Notes under the pieces: model-generated
What the model was told of the DNA's origin: nothing
The model's database searches: none
The model's input: the letters and a program-made list of their open reading frames with translations, nothing else
Position numbers and translations under genes: made by a program
Shown here: positions 49,317 to 58,287 of the stretch, piece after piece
Layout: each line of letters starts with the position of its first letter
Numbering within the stretch: position 1 is the first letter of the stretch
Origin: an uncultured Bacteroidota bacterium
GTDB lineage: Bacteria > Bacteroidota > Bacteroidia > Chitinophagales > Chitinophagaceae
Direction of reading: 5' to 3'
Length of the DNA: 64,000 bases
Assembly: GCA_903882805.1 (NCBI GenBank)
Contig: CAIRYK010000084.1
Location: 1 to 64,000, forward strand

Positions 49317-51488
49317 ATGACAAATCAATCGTCTATACAATACATCACCACCCTGCTGGATAGCCCGGATACACTCACCGAAGGCGATCAGAGTAGTATT
49401 GCTTTGTTTCGGCAAACCTTTCCCTACTTTGTTCCGGTTAGGTATCTGGCTGCGCTCGAGGTACATAAAAAGACCGAGTTTGCACCCGAAATGTTGTCGG
49501 CGATAAAGCCCTACCTAGGCAACTGGATATTGTTTTGCGATTTTCTGGATGCTGGAGCCAATGCGCGCCCGCTACCTATGTCGAAGCCCGCCACTGCTGA
49601 ACAGGATGACACCGTTATAGCGACTGAACAGGAAGAAGAACCGATAATAAAAGTAGTAGATAAAAAGAAAGTAGAAGTAAAACCGGCCGATGAGCCTGCG
49701 CCGCAAAGCACAAACAACAATAACAATACTAACGGCAATAATAATAACAGAAACAGGGATAGGCGCGACAACAACAGGCGCGATAACAGAAACCAACGCC
49801 GCGACTATAAAGAGCCAACGCCGCCCCTTACGACAGTACCAATACCCAATACCGAACGCTTAGAATTTGCTGAATCGGAGGAAGTTTCTTCAAGCTTGTT
49901 GAGTACGACATTGGAGACAGAGGCGGTTCAGGAAACGGCTATGGACAATAAGCCGAAACTGGTGAGCTCCTTTGACGCTGACATGTCGAAACTAGCTGCG
50001 GAAGAAGCCAGCGACGCCAAAGAATGGGTAATGGAATCGACTGTGCAGGTGCTGACGCCTGTACACGATGTAGAGGCCGTAGCCGGCACAGCTACAAGCT
50101 GGCTGGATAGGGTGAATAGCGATATGGATGAACCTATAGACCATGCCGTAACCAACGATGTTGCCGCTAGTGCGCCGGTTGGCTCATTTTTGTCTTCTAT
50201 TCAGGATTCGCCCGACAATACCGTAACTCCGATTTTCGATAGCAGAAGCTCGAACGACTCTTCTGTATTGCATGAAGTAACTATTCCTTTGCCGGAAATG
50301 GAGCTGTCCTTACCGGCAGAGGTGGAAAGTATGACGCAGGTGGCAGAAGTGTTTGCAGCGCCGCCCGTAGAACCTGCGCCTGCGCCGCTGGCGCCATACA
50401 AGGTGGTGGTGGAAGAACCTGCGCCTGTAGAGATGCAAATAGAAAATGCAGTTGAAAAAAGCGCACCGTTTGTGCCAGAAGAGCTACCTGTGCCCATTGC
50501 GCCATACAAGGTACATATAGGTCCAGATGAACTACCCGCCGTCATAGTAGCAGATAACATAGCGCCAGAACCAGTGGCTATAATACCGCAAAAAGTAGTA
50601 TACGAGCCCTTGCCCGAACTGCTGCCTTATTCGGCCGCGGCACAAACAACGCCCTACAATGTGATAGTGAGCGCCCACGACCATGAACCTACTCCGGATG
50701 ACAACAAGAATGCCTGGCAGAATGTAGCATTTGGCCCTGGTATACTGATGATGGAGCTGGATAGTAGAAAGCCCGCGGAAGAGGCTATAACTACAGAAAC
50801 GCCCGTTGCAGCGCCTGAGCCAATAACTGAAACACAGCCCGATATCGCCGCTGTATATACTGCCCCACTTGCAGAAATTACTGAGCAGGAAGCTGCGGTG
50901 ATAGCTGCGCCGGAAAATGAGGTTGCAACAGAAGTGAAACAAAGCGACGTTGAGGCGACCCCGGCTGCAGAGGAAGAACAACGCACGGGTAATAAAATAG
51001 CTGAGGAACAACTGATATACCCTATCTATACGGAAGATTACTTCCTGCATCAGGGTATACCTGCTTCGCCCGATATACCGGATGAAATAGACGAGCTAAT
51101 ACAAGATGACATGACGGAGGAAGAAAAATCGCTGATGGTAGTGATGAGTTTCACCGAATGGTTGCTGCATTTTAAGAAAACCGCTCAAAAGCAGAAAGAA
51201 GAAAAGAAAGACCAGAAAGCGCTGAAAACCATGTGGCAAAAAGAAAAACTGGCTGCCGCTATGGAGGAGGAAAATGAAGAAATTCCGGAGAATGTCTTTG
51301 AAATGGCGGTCAATTCTATAACAAAAGAAGATGGGCTGGCAAGCGAGTCGCTGGCAGATATATATATAAAACAGGGAAAATACGACAAGGCAATTGAAAT
51401 GTATCGCAAATTAAGTTTGCGAAATCCTAAAAAAAATGTTTACTTTGCCCGTAAAATTGAGGAAATTTTAAAGGAAAAACAATCATGA
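49317..51488 (+). CDS. Large low-complexity protein with N-terminal helical domain and C-terminal TPR
   Basis: This 723-aa protein has an N-terminal folded domain at residues 1-80 (YITTLLDSPDTLTEGDQSSIALFRQTFPYF). Residues 131-163 are very rich in Asn, Arg and Asp (NNNNN, RNRDRRDNNRRDN). Residues 170-590 are acidic, Pro/Ala/Glu/Thr-rich and mostly disordered, with a recurring PYKV/PYNV motif at about 360, 396 and 446. Residues 590-660 are helical and highly charged. A single TPR lies at about 675-715 (LADIYIKQGKYDKAIEMYRKL). No signal peptide. The gene sits between lptE and secG and overlaps secG by 4 bases, a location conserved in many Bacteroidota. Function unknown. Confidence 0.85.
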   Translation: MTNQSSIQYITTLLDSPDTLTEGDQSSIALFRQTFPYFVPVRYLAALEVHKKTEFAPEMLSAIKPYLGNWILFCDFLDAGANARPLPMSKPATAEQDDTVIATEQEEEPIIKVVDKKKVEVKPADEPAPQSTNNNNNTNGNNNNRNRDRRDNNRRDNRNQRRDYKEPTPPLTTVPIPNTERLEFAESEEVSSSLLSTTLETEAVQETAMDNKPKLVSSFDADMSKLAAEEASDAKEWVMESTVQVLTPVHDVEAVAGTATSWLDRVNSDMDEPIDHAVTNDVAASAPVGSFLSSIQDSPDNTVTPIFDSRSSNDSSVLHEVTIPLPEMELSLPAEVESMTQVAEVFAAPPVEPAPAPLAPYKVVVEEPAPVEMQIENAVEKSAPFVPEELPVPIAPYKVHIGPDELPAVIVADNIAPEPVAIIPQKVVYEPLPELLPYSAAAQTTPYNVIVSAHDHEPTPDDNKNAWQNVAFGPGILMMELDSRKPAEEAITTETPVAAPEPITETQPDIAAVYTAPLAEITEQEAAVIAAPENEVATEVKQSDVEATPAAEEEQRTGNKIAEEQLIYPIYTEDYFLHQGIPASPDIPDEIDELIQDDMTEEEKSLMVVMSFTEWLLHFKKTAQKQKEEKKDQKALKTMWQKEKLAAAMEEENEEIPENVFEMAVNSITKEDGLASESLADIYIKQGKYDKAIEMYRKLSLRNPKKNVYFARKIEEILKEKQS

Positions 51489-51778
51489 TACCACTACTCA
51501 CATTACTGATCCTGTTGGCCTGCGTTATTTTGGCGTTCTTTATTCTTATACAAAACCCCAAAGGCGGCGGTCTTACTGGTAGCTTCGGAGCCATGAGCTC
51601 ACAGGTTATGGGCGTAAAGCAGACTACCGATGTAATGGAAAAAGGCACCTGGACAATGATAGGCGTTATAGGCGGACTGTGCATTATTTCTGTAATGTTT
51701 TTCAGCAAGCCAGCTGGCGCCGATAAAACAAGCAAAGCGGCTCCTTCAAAATCTGCTCCTGCTAAGAAGTCTAAATAG
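51485..51778 (+). CDS. secG: Preprotein translocase subunit SecG
   Basis: This 97-aa inner-membrane subunit of SecYEG has two hydrophobic helices (LLTLLILLACVILAFFILIQNPKGGGLTGSFG and WTMIGVIGGLCIISVMFF). The block IQNPKGGGLTGSFG between them is the SecG signature. A basic, Ala/Ser-rich tail follows (KSAPAKKSK). Its ATG overlaps the stop of the TPR protein by 4 bases (ATGA), so it is translationally coupled to it. Confidence 0.93.
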   Translation: MIPLLTLLILLACVILAFFILIQNPKGGGLTGSFGAMSSQVMGVKQTTDVMEKGTWTMIGVIGGLCIISVMFFSKPAGADKTSKAAPSKSAPAKKSK

Positions 51779-51808
51779 TACTGTTTAGTTGCATATAAAG
51801 TTAATTTT

Positions 51809-51842
51809 ACATCCTGTTCCCGCAACAGGATGTTATTTTTTT
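51809..51842 (+). terminator. Terminator of the lptE-secG operon
   Basis: ACATCCTGTT (51809-51818) and AACAGGATGT (51824-51833) form a perfect 10-bp stem followed by TATTTTTTTTT. Confidence 0.8.
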
Positions 51843-51969
51843 TGTCCCTACCCTGCCTAATAAGAAAGTACAGCGCTGAGCATGCCGAAAGCCAAGGTCT
51901 GAAAAGTAGGTTATGGGCGCTTATCGCTACAACTTGTTTGTAAGCTAATAGAAGACGTACAAGGAGGCA

Positions 51970-52842
51970 TTAATTTAATTTAAACCGAATAGGGAGCGTG
52001 AAGAACACTTTCACAGGTTTATCATCTTGAATGCCCGGTTTCCAGTCAGGAAATTTCCTGACAACCCGGAGCGCTTCGGCGTCCAACTCGTCCGACACAT
52101 GATTAGTCACCACTGCATCACGTATTTCACCTTCCTCGGTCACTACAAATTTTACCATTACCCGCCCCTCGATGTTATTTTTTGCTGCGCTTGCCGGATA
52201 CCTAAGGTTTTTGCTTAGAAACTTGCCCAGGTCATATCCAGAATAAGGCATTTTCTCGAAGGTAGTAAAAGATATTTCCTTACCGGTTGGGCTGTAACAA
52301 TGACCTTCAATTATGTTGTCTTTTTCGATGGTTTTGTCGGGTGCATTAGGCGCAGGGACCTGATCAAACCGATGTTTTTCCGTTCTTTTTAGTTCGCCGG
52401 TAGCATAATAGCTTTTTAGTTCGCTGATATGACTGACCGAATCGAACTTGCTTGTATACCAAATTGGCGATGATGGCAGGTCGTAAAAATGCTCCCACGT
52501 TCCTGTTTTTTTATTGTTGTGGTAACTGCCCTTCGAACTCATCCTACCATTTTCCAAATAATATACAAAAGGACCTTGTCTATCGAGCGAGTCGGGATTG
52601 GTGCAATGTCCGCTACGCTCCAGCTGATTGTTCTTGACGTAGTAGTAGTCTATTTTGTAATAATTATCATTTTCCTTTTTACAAAGGATGTAATAAAACG
52701 CAGCTTCACGCTTGGCGAAATTGCCATTTGCATCGCAAAATAGAGTATCTACATTTGTAGTCGGCATTGGCGCAGCGGCTGCACGTGCGGCGGTAACAGA
52801 CAAGCAAAATGCAGCAAGCGCTACAGATAGAAATGGCTTCAT
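51970..52842 (-). CDS. Exported TonB-domain protein with MORN-like repeats
   Basis: This 290-aa protein starts at MKPFLSV (52842); the open frame has an earlier start at 52851. It has a signal peptide at residues 1-23. The middle part (about 70-150) has MORN/antitoxin-like blocks (GPFVYYLENGRMSSKGSYHNNKKTGTWEHFYD, LKSYYATGELKRTEKH). Residues 210-290 are a TonB C-terminal domain: LRYPASAAKNNIEGRVMVKFVVTEEGEIRD, then EALRVVRKFPDWKPGIQDDKPVKVFFTLPIRF. There is no N-terminal membrane anchor typical of energizing TonB, so it is more likely a periplasmic binding relative. Single gene. Confidence 0.87.
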   Translation of the reverse strand: MKPFLSVALAAFCLSVTAARAAAAPMPTTNVDTLFCDANGNFAKREAAFYYILCKKENDNYYKIDYYYVKNNQLERSGHCTNPDSLDRQGPFVYYLENGRMSSKGSYHNNKKTGTWEHFYDLPSSPIWYTSKFDSVSHISELKSYYATGELKRTEKHRFDQVPAPNAPDKTIEKDNIIEGHCYSPTGKEISFTTFEKMPYSGYDLGKFLSKNLRYPASAAKNNIEGRVMVKFVVTEEGEIRDAVVTNHVSDELDAEALRVVRKFPDWKPGIQDDKPVKVFFTLPIRFKLN

Positions 52843-53212
52843 AAAATTCACTTGGTTAGAAACAGGATGTTTATCCTGCTAAGGTAGTGATAGGCCAGTA
52901 ATAAGTTATTTTCGTTACCATTATTGTTAATTAATTTACATAAGCAATAGTATTTTAGTGTTTCGTCAACCTAGCGCTTACTACCATTGTCATATCAATT
53001 TATTACAAGTTCGCTAATGACACCTTCTTTTTTGTAAACTTTAACGACAGAACAACTTTGGGTATCACAGCGCCTGTTCGCTTAATTCGAGTTTAATTGC
53101 TACATTTAACCTTCAATCCGTAATAGGATTGCAAATGGAGGCGGTCGCAAGTGTGTAGACGCCTACCGCAAAAGGCATATAACTTTATCCTACTTAGAAA
53201 CAGAAAAACATT
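52843..53212. other. Divergent intergenic region
   Basis: About 370 bases with no gene. It holds a 6-bp inverted repeat CAATCC-GTAATA-GGATTG (53114-53131) and a near-consensus box TAACTTTA about 20 bases before the DUF695 gene. Confidence 0.35.
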
Positions 53213-53710
53213 ATGGCGTCATTCTTTTCCGCATTATTTAACCGCAGCGAGAAAAAAGCAGAACCAGAAACAAGGTCAGGGCTTTACCCGCGCGATAGTT
53301 TTTCGCTACTGCAGTCTGAAAGAGATGGAAGGGCGGTAGTGGGCACTATAAATAAAGCCTATGCTACCTACGACCGGAAAAATCAGTTTCCGTGGTTGCT
53401 GCATATAGAGGTGAAACTGGAGCCGGCTTATGTGCAGGAAAATGGTCTGCCCAATGATGCCGAAAACGAAGTGGCCAACGATTTTGAAGAGTACCTGATG
53501 TCGGAAATAAAAAAGCGCACCACCGCTCACTATATTGGACATGTGTTTTTCGATGGCTACCTCGATATATACATATACCTCCCCGAACCAAAAGTGATAC
53601 ACGAATACCTTCAAACACAGATAAATAAAGAGGGATTAATCCGTGGGTTTGGCTACGAGATAAACGAAGACCCTACATGGCGCGGGGTTGAAATGTTTTT
53701 CGATCGCTAA
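53213..53710 (+). CDS. DUF695 domain protein
   Basis: This 165-aa cytosolic protein starts MASFFSALFNRSEKK. The DUF695-type pattern is visible: SLLQSERDGRAVVGTINKAYATYDRKNQFPWLLHIEVKLE, then a beta-strand block with a conserved GHVFFDGYLDIYIYLPEP. The C-terminus FGYEINEDPTWRGVEMFF is also family-like. Proteins of this family are widespread in Bacteroidota, usually alone; their function is unknown. Convergent with the cytochrome peroxidase gene, 15 bases apart. Confidence 0.85.
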   Translation: MASFFSALFNRSEKKAEPETRSGLYPRDSFSLLQSERDGRAVVGTINKAYATYDRKNQFPWLLHIEVKLEPAYVQENGLPNDAENEVANDFEEYLMSEIKKRTTAHYIGHVFFDGYLDIYIYLPEPKVIHEYLQTQINKEGLIRGFGYEINEDPTWRGVEMFFDR

Positions 53711-53725
53711 GCGCGTTTATTCCGT

Positions 53726-54757
53726 TTATTCCCGATATCGCTTGTCTGTCAGAAATACGTCGTCGGTAAGGGTTTTAAGGAAAGCAATCAGGTTTGTTTT
53801 GTCTTGTTCGCTGAGCGCTATCGGCGTTTTATATTCCTTTGCCAATGTAGGCCCGTCTGTTATACCGGTCACGTAATGGTCTACAGCCTGCCGCAGGGTA
53901 CGAAACCGACCGTCGTGCATATAGGGGTAGCTCATGCCTACATTGCGCAGCGATGGTGTTTTAAACTTTAGCGAGTCGCCGCAGTTTCCCGTAATCGTCA
54001 TTCTACCAAAATCTTTTATATCTGCATCCAGCGTTAGTCCGGTATTTTTATAACTATAGTCCGTAAACAGCGGTTCGGGATGGCACGATGCGCAGTTTTT
54101 GCGAAACAACTGTAGCCCGTTTTTTTCTTCCGCAGTAAAATCACCGCCTGTTTCGCCGCGAATATATTTGTCGTACTTCGAGTTGTACGATTCCAGCATT
54201 GCCAAAAACTGCGCCATTGCTTTAAGTACCCGTTGACCGGTTACTGCGCTGTCGCCAAACGCGGCAAAGAAACGCGCCTTGTATCCGGCGGCGGTATCCA
54301 GTTTCCGCACAATTTCGGCCAGCGTTGTGCCCATTTCTGCGCTGTTGGTTATCGGCCCCAGCGGTTGCACCTCCAGATTGTTGATGCCGCCATCCCACAT
54401 AAACGAGGGATTCCATGCCAGGTTAAAAATAGTCATAGAGTTACGCCGCCCCTTCATACCGTTAATACCATGACTTAGCCCGTGGTCTACGTGCGTAAAT
54501 GCCGACCATTGCGTATGGCAGCTGGCACATGAGATAGAGCCGTCGGCCGAAAGTAGCGGATCGTAAAACAGCTTGCGACCGAGGTAGAACCCCGATTCGG
54601 TCAGTTTATTTTTCGCAAAATTATATATAGGCTTAGGCCATCCCTTTGGCCGCACAAACCGTATGGTTTCCTCCTTAGGACCAAAACTCAATGATGCCGC
54701 AATAACCGAAAAGGCAACAACTACAGGAAATAGATATTTGAGTAAAGCCGTTTTCAA
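53726..54757 (-). CDS. Di-heme cytochrome c peroxidase (MauG/CcpA family)
   Basis: This 343-aa exported enzyme reduces H2O2 in the periplasm with electrons from small cytochromes. Residues 1-24 form a hydrophobic signal. The two c-type heme motifs are CASCH at 77-81 and CASCH at 222-226. Other conserved blocks are GRKLFYDPLLSADGSISCASCH (high-potential/low-potential heme 1), RNSMTIFNLAWNPSFMWDGG, and TPSLRNVGMSYPYMHDGRFRTL with the distal His/Met region. Same strand as, and 56 bases downstream of, the GNAT-like gene. Confidence 0.93.
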   Translation of the reverse strand: MKTALLKYLFPVVVAFSVIAASLSFGPKEETIRFVRPKGWPKPIYNFAKNKLTESGFYLGRKLFYDPLLSADGSISCASCHTQWSAFTHVDHGLSHGINGMKGRRNSMTIFNLAWNPSFMWDGGINNLEVQPLGPITNSAEMGTTLAEIVRKLDTAAGYKARFFAAFGDSAVTGQRVLKAMAQFLAMLESYNSKYDKYIRGETGGDFTAEEKNGLQLFRKNCASCHPEPLFTDYSYKNTGLTLDADIKDFGRMTITGNCGDSLKFKTPSLRNVGMSYPYMHDGRFRTLRQAVDHYVTGITDGPTLAKEYKTPIALSEQDKTNLIAFLKTLTDDVFLTDKRYRE

Positions 54758-54813
54758 CTATAATGAAATATGGCTGATGAAAGTACGCAATAAACGCTAC
54801 CATGCAAAACCCG

Positions 54814-56061
54814 TTAGGCCGCCGGTTTCAGCGGATTGCGCAATTTCCACTGCGCATCTTCGAGCGATGAAAAATAACAAACAAACCATTTTACTGCAAA
54901 GTCGGGCAGGTTGGCCAGTTTAATGATATAGTCGAGCGGCTTGGGTTGCGCGCCCAGGCTGGCCTTGGCATCAAAAGAGGTGCGACCCAGTTTCAGTTTC
55001 GTTTTCTGCAGCGTTATAGCTTTTTCCAGTCCGGTAAAAAGCAAATTAAAGTACAAACTATAGTCTCTGTTCAACTCCTGTTCGTAGCCCACATAATGAA
55101 TATCGTAGGCTTCGCCGCTAATGAATGCGCTATAAAATGCCACCAGCTTATCGCCCTTAAAAAAACCTATAACTTCAAACTTGTCCTGATACAGTTTTTT
55201 GAGCATGGTAAAATAATCGGGACCGCAATTAGTAAGCGTAAACGACTGCGTATTGACGAGCGATGCAAACAAAAGGTGCATATCGTTTTTTTGCTCTTCG
55301 AGCATAGCGGCACCTATAGGCTTTATGGTCAGTTCATTGCGCAGCGCCAGCGCTTTGTTTGCGCGCGTTTTGTATTTGCGCGACAGCGCAGCCGTGTAGT
55401 CGTTAAGTTTAGTCCACCGGGCATCAAGCTGCATTTCCATCACAGAGTCTGTCCATGGTGTTTTATAGCCTGTTTCGGCCAGTTGCTGCCTGCCTTTCGT
55501 CGCTGTCTCCATGTCTTTAATAATCAGCGCTGTGGCGTTTTCTTCGTCGGCTATCTTTTCACCTACAGCGGCTATTGCTTCAAGGGCTTCGTCGGCTGTC
55601 ATTAGTGTCGCGTCGTAGCAATAACTAGGCGTTTCGGTGCGTATGGCATTGCCGCATATCAGCGCCTTGGCCTTTTTCAGATCGAGAAAGAAACGAAAAA
55701 TGCCGCGAACAAATTTCTTGTTTTGCGACAGATTGAAATTTTGCGAGGTAAGGGTAAACAACTGAAAGTAAACAAACAGTGCAGGTCGGTTGTTTTTATG
55801 GATAATAGCATACCTGAAGGTTGCCCCGGGCAGGCTTTGCTCTATAGCGTGCAGATAAGGATAAGAAAGCTCCAAAGCGTTGTGCTCATTAAGCTGTTCG
55901 AGGTCTGACTTAATGTCTGCAACTTTCTGTTTAATAATAATGTCGAAAGCAGATTTTTCCTCGGCGTTTTTAACAAAGACTTTCCGAAGCACGTTTGATA
56001 ACAAACAGCCATCGTAACTATATCCCTGCTCATAAAACCCCAGATTATTGTGGTTGTTCAT
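54814..56061 (-). CDS. GNAT/FemAB-like putative acyltransferase
   Basis: From MNNHNNLGF (56061) this is 415 aa; an earlier Met at 56091 adds 10 residues. The second half (about 255-400) has the GNAT/FemX-like arrangement: VIGFFKGDKLVAFYSAFISGEAYDIHYVGYEQELNRDYSLYFNLLFTGLEKAI, then LKLGRTSFDAKASLGAQPKPLDYIIKL. It has no signal peptide. Relatives include peptidoglycan interpeptide ligases and other N-acyltransferases; the substrate is unknown. The first half is rich in Lys/Phe and shows no known domain. Confidence 0.7.
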   Translation of the reverse strand: MNNHNNLGFYEQGYSYDGCLLSNVLRKVFVKNAEEKSAFDIIIKQKVADIKSDLEQLNEHNALELSYPYLHAIEQSLPGATFRYAIIHKNNRPALFVYFQLFTLTSQNFNLSQNKKFVRGIFRFFLDLKKAKALICGNAIRTETPSYCYDATLMTADEALEAIAAVGEKIADEENATALIIKDMETATKGRQQLAETGYKTPWTDSVMEMQLDARWTKLNDYTAALSRKYKTRANKALALRNELTIKPIGAAMLEEQKNDMHLLFASLVNTQSFTLTNCGPDYFTMLKKLYQDKFEVIGFFKGDKLVAFYSAFISGEAYDIHYVGYEQELNRDYSLYFNLLFTGLEKAITLQKTKLKLGRTSFDAKASLGAQPKPLDYIIKLANLPDFAVKWFVCYFSSLEDAQWKLRNPLKPAA

Positions 56062-56343
56062 ACCTGCTTCTTTCACCCAAAAATAAGGCAAAATACATAG
56101 GGTGCGACTATACGCCTATATTTAACTTACCAACAACTAATGCCCTATGCATCCAATAAAAATGCACTGTAAAATGCTGAATGTATTGCTGTATTGCTCA
56201 ACCACACCACCCTATTTTTTTGAAAACGTATTATTTCCCTGTAATTTGAATAATTTTGATGAAATTCCGTTAAAGGAACAGACAAAGCAACAGTACGGTT
56301 CGTGATTCATCTTAATGCCCGTGTGTTATTTGCTTACCATATT

Positions 56344-56928
56344 ATGAGTACCATGCGCTATTTTTCTTTTGTTGTAATAATGCTGGGCGTTGGCGCGCTT
56401 ACGTTGTTTTCGTGCGCAAAATGGAAGGACCCTGCGCCCATTACCGACCCTCGCCTGACCAATCCTTACTGCAACGATCCGGATGCGGTGAACTATAACC
56501 GTGGCTTTCCGGGAAAACCGGATAATTCCATTTGTTTTTACCCTACTGATTTATTTAAGGGTGTGTACCTGTTTAAAGATTCTGTTTATCGCGACACCTT
56601 GTTTATTTCGGCCGATTCGTTTTACCTGACAATAGAACCTCAGCAAAACTCGCACACTAAAATGCTGGTGTCGGGTATGTGTCGGGGCGGCGACCCGCTG
56701 ATAATGACAGCAGGAGCTTCATTTATCGCAACGCTCGATACCACTATCGGCGATACCACCACACTCAATTTAGGTCAGTTTTTGTGCCGCAGCGCCGACA
56801 CAATAGCCGGCACCATCACCAAGCCAGTTACAGACACCAATATCCAGTTCCCAACGTTGCTGATCAATTTTAAGGTAGCCAGCGACACTGGCGTAACTAC
56901 CCATATAGGTAAAGCAAAAAAGCAATAG
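56344..56928 (+). CDS. Lipoprotein with YCNDPxAVNYNxG motif
   Basis: The start is likely MSTMRYFSF (56344) or MRYFSF (56353), giving about 194 aa. The lipobox is LFSC. Early in the mature chain is NPYCNDPDAVNYNRGFPG then PDNSICFYP, a Cys-bearing block I associate with a family of Bacteroidota lipoproteins, followed by a beta-rich domain with five or so predicted strands (GVYLFKDSVYRDTLFIS, TTLNLGQFLC). Function unknown. It ends right in the promoter box of ribE. Confidence 0.72.
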   Translation: MSTMRYFSFVVIMLGVGALTLFSCAKWKDPAPITDPRLTNPYCNDPDAVNYNRGFPGKPDNSICFYPTDLFKGVYLFKDSVYRDTLFISADSFYLTIEPQQNSHTKMLVSGMCRGGDPLIMTAGASFIATLDTTIGDTTTLNLGQFLCRSADTIAGTITKPVTDTNIQFPTLLINFKVASDTGVTTHIGKAKKQ

Positions 56929-56933
56929 TTTTG
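56926..56933 (+). promoter_or_regulatory. -7 box of ribE overlapping the upstream stop codon
   Basis: TAGTTTTG, exact consensus. Its first three bases are the TAG stop of the upstream lipoprotein gene, and it ends four bases before the ribE ATG. The ribE mRNA made from it should be leaderless or nearly so. Confidence 0.5.
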
Positions 56934-56937
56934 CGGC

Positions 56938-57543
56938 ATGTTTACAGGCATTATTGAGACTATGGCTACCATAGCAGGGGTGGATAGGGAAGGTACAAAT
57001 GTGCATTTTCATATGGATAGCGCATTGACGCCAGAGTTATCTGTAGACCAAAGTCTTGCACATAATGGCGTATGCCTTACCGTGGTGGCTGTAGAAGGTA
57101 ACAGGTATACGGTAACAGCTGTAGAAGAAACGCTAAAAAAAACCAATCTGGGCTCCTGGACTCCCGGCTATAAAGTAAATCTGGAACGCGCGCTACAACT
57201 CGGCGACCGGCTCGACGGCCATTTTGTGCAGGGGCATGTAGACGCCACTGCCACATGTATAGAAAAACAAACGCTGGAAGGTAGCTGGTTGTATCGTTTT
57301 CGTTTTCCGGCTGGTTTTGCCGCATTGGTTATCGAGAAGGGCTCAATTTGCATTAATGGCGTCAGCCTTACAGTATTCAATGTAGGCGCAGACGAATTTA
57401 CTGTAACCATCATACCATATACCTACAACCATACCAACTTTCATGCACTGGAGGAAGGCCATGTGGTGAATATAGAGTTTGATGCACTGGGCAAGTACAT
57501 ACTACGTAATATAGAAGTTAGCGGGGGTATTGTAGCCCAGTAA
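56938..57543 (+). CDS. ribE: Riboflavin synthase alpha chain
   Basis: This 201-aa cytosolic enzyme joins two lumazine molecules to make riboflavin. It starts MFTGIIETMATI, the diagnostic N-terminus, and has two homologous lumazine-binding barrels: residues 1-95 (SLAHNGVCLTVVAV, VNLERALQLGDRLDGHFVQGHVD) and 98-190 (SICINGVSLTVFNV, FDALGKYILRN). Catalytic Cys is in NGVCLTV. The gene is not with other rib genes; no FMN riboswitch is seen upstream. Confidence 0.96.
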   Translation: MFTGIIETMATIAGVDREGTNVHFHMDSALTPELSVDQSLAHNGVCLTVVAVEGNRYTVTAVEETLKKTNLGSWTPGYKVNLERALQLGDRLDGHFVQGHVDATATCIEKQTLEGSWLYRFRFPAGFAALVIEKGSICINGVSLTVFNVGADEFTVTIIPYTYNHTNFHALEEGHVVNIEFDALGKYILRNIEVSGGIVAQ

Positions 57544-58227
57544 TCAGCCGCCTATAGTTTTCGTAATGCTCACGATGCTTCTTGCTTCGTCGAGATCTGC
57601 AATCTGTCCCGATGCCCGCGACACTATGCAGGAGCTGTGGTATTCTTGAGCGTTTGTCTGGGAAATCAATTCACTAATATTGGTCGATCGCACGCCGCCG
57701 CCCGGCATTATAATAATGCGCCCTGCAGCCTGCGCTATCAGTTGGCGCAGTACTTCGGCTCCCTCAATTGCTGTTTTGGCTAGGCCAGATGTCAGGATGC
57801 GTGTGCAGCCGGCGGCTATTACTGCTTCCAGCGCTTCGGCTGCGTCGGGCGAGCCATCAAAAACTTTATGGCAGGTTACCTGCATAGGGTAAGCCCATTC
57901 CACCAGGCGTTTTAGCTGTTCTGTAGCAATTCTGCCATCTACATTTTGCATACCCGTGGCTATGCCGGGACAACCCATTTCCCTACACAGCAGTATGTCG
58001 CGTTTCATAATATCCAGTTCGTCGGCATCGTAAATAAAATTCCCGCCGCGAGGCCGAATCATAGGGAATATAGGAATATTAATGTGTTGCAGCGCAAATT
58101 GTATGGCGCCAAGGCTGGGCGTTACGCCTCCCTGCAACGGATCGAAACAAAACTCTATGCGTCCGGCTCCCGCCTGCTCTGCTATGCGGCAAGATTGAAT
58201 ATTGAATGCGCAAACTTCTAAAACCAA
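57544..58227 (-). CDS. cutC: Copper homeostasis protein CutC
   Basis: This 227-aa TIM-barrel protein has conserved blocks CRIAEQAGAGRIEFCFDPLQGGVTPSLG, IPIFPMIRPRGGNFIYDADEL, QVTCHKVFDGSPDAAEALEAVIAAGCTRILTSG and IIIMPGGGVRS. Its stop abuts the ribE stop (convergent). The CutC name comes from copper-tolerance phenotypes in E. coli; the actual reaction is not firmly established. Confidence 0.93.
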   Translation of the reverse strand: MVLEVCAFNIQSCRIAEQAGAGRIEFCFDPLQGGVTPSLGAIQFALQHINIPIFPMIRPRGGNFIYDADELDIMKRDILLCREMGCPGIATGMQNVDGRIATEQLKRLVEWAYPMQVTCHKVFDGSPDAAEALEAVIAAGCTRILTSGLAKTAIEGAEVLRQLIAQAAGRIIIMPGGGVRSTNISELISQTNAQEYHSSCIVSRASGQIADLDEARSIVSITKTIGG

Positions 58228-58287
58228 GGCTCTGAGTATTTTGTGTGTAAAAATGTAGCGCTCTGCCCTGCCAGCTTAGGGGGCACG

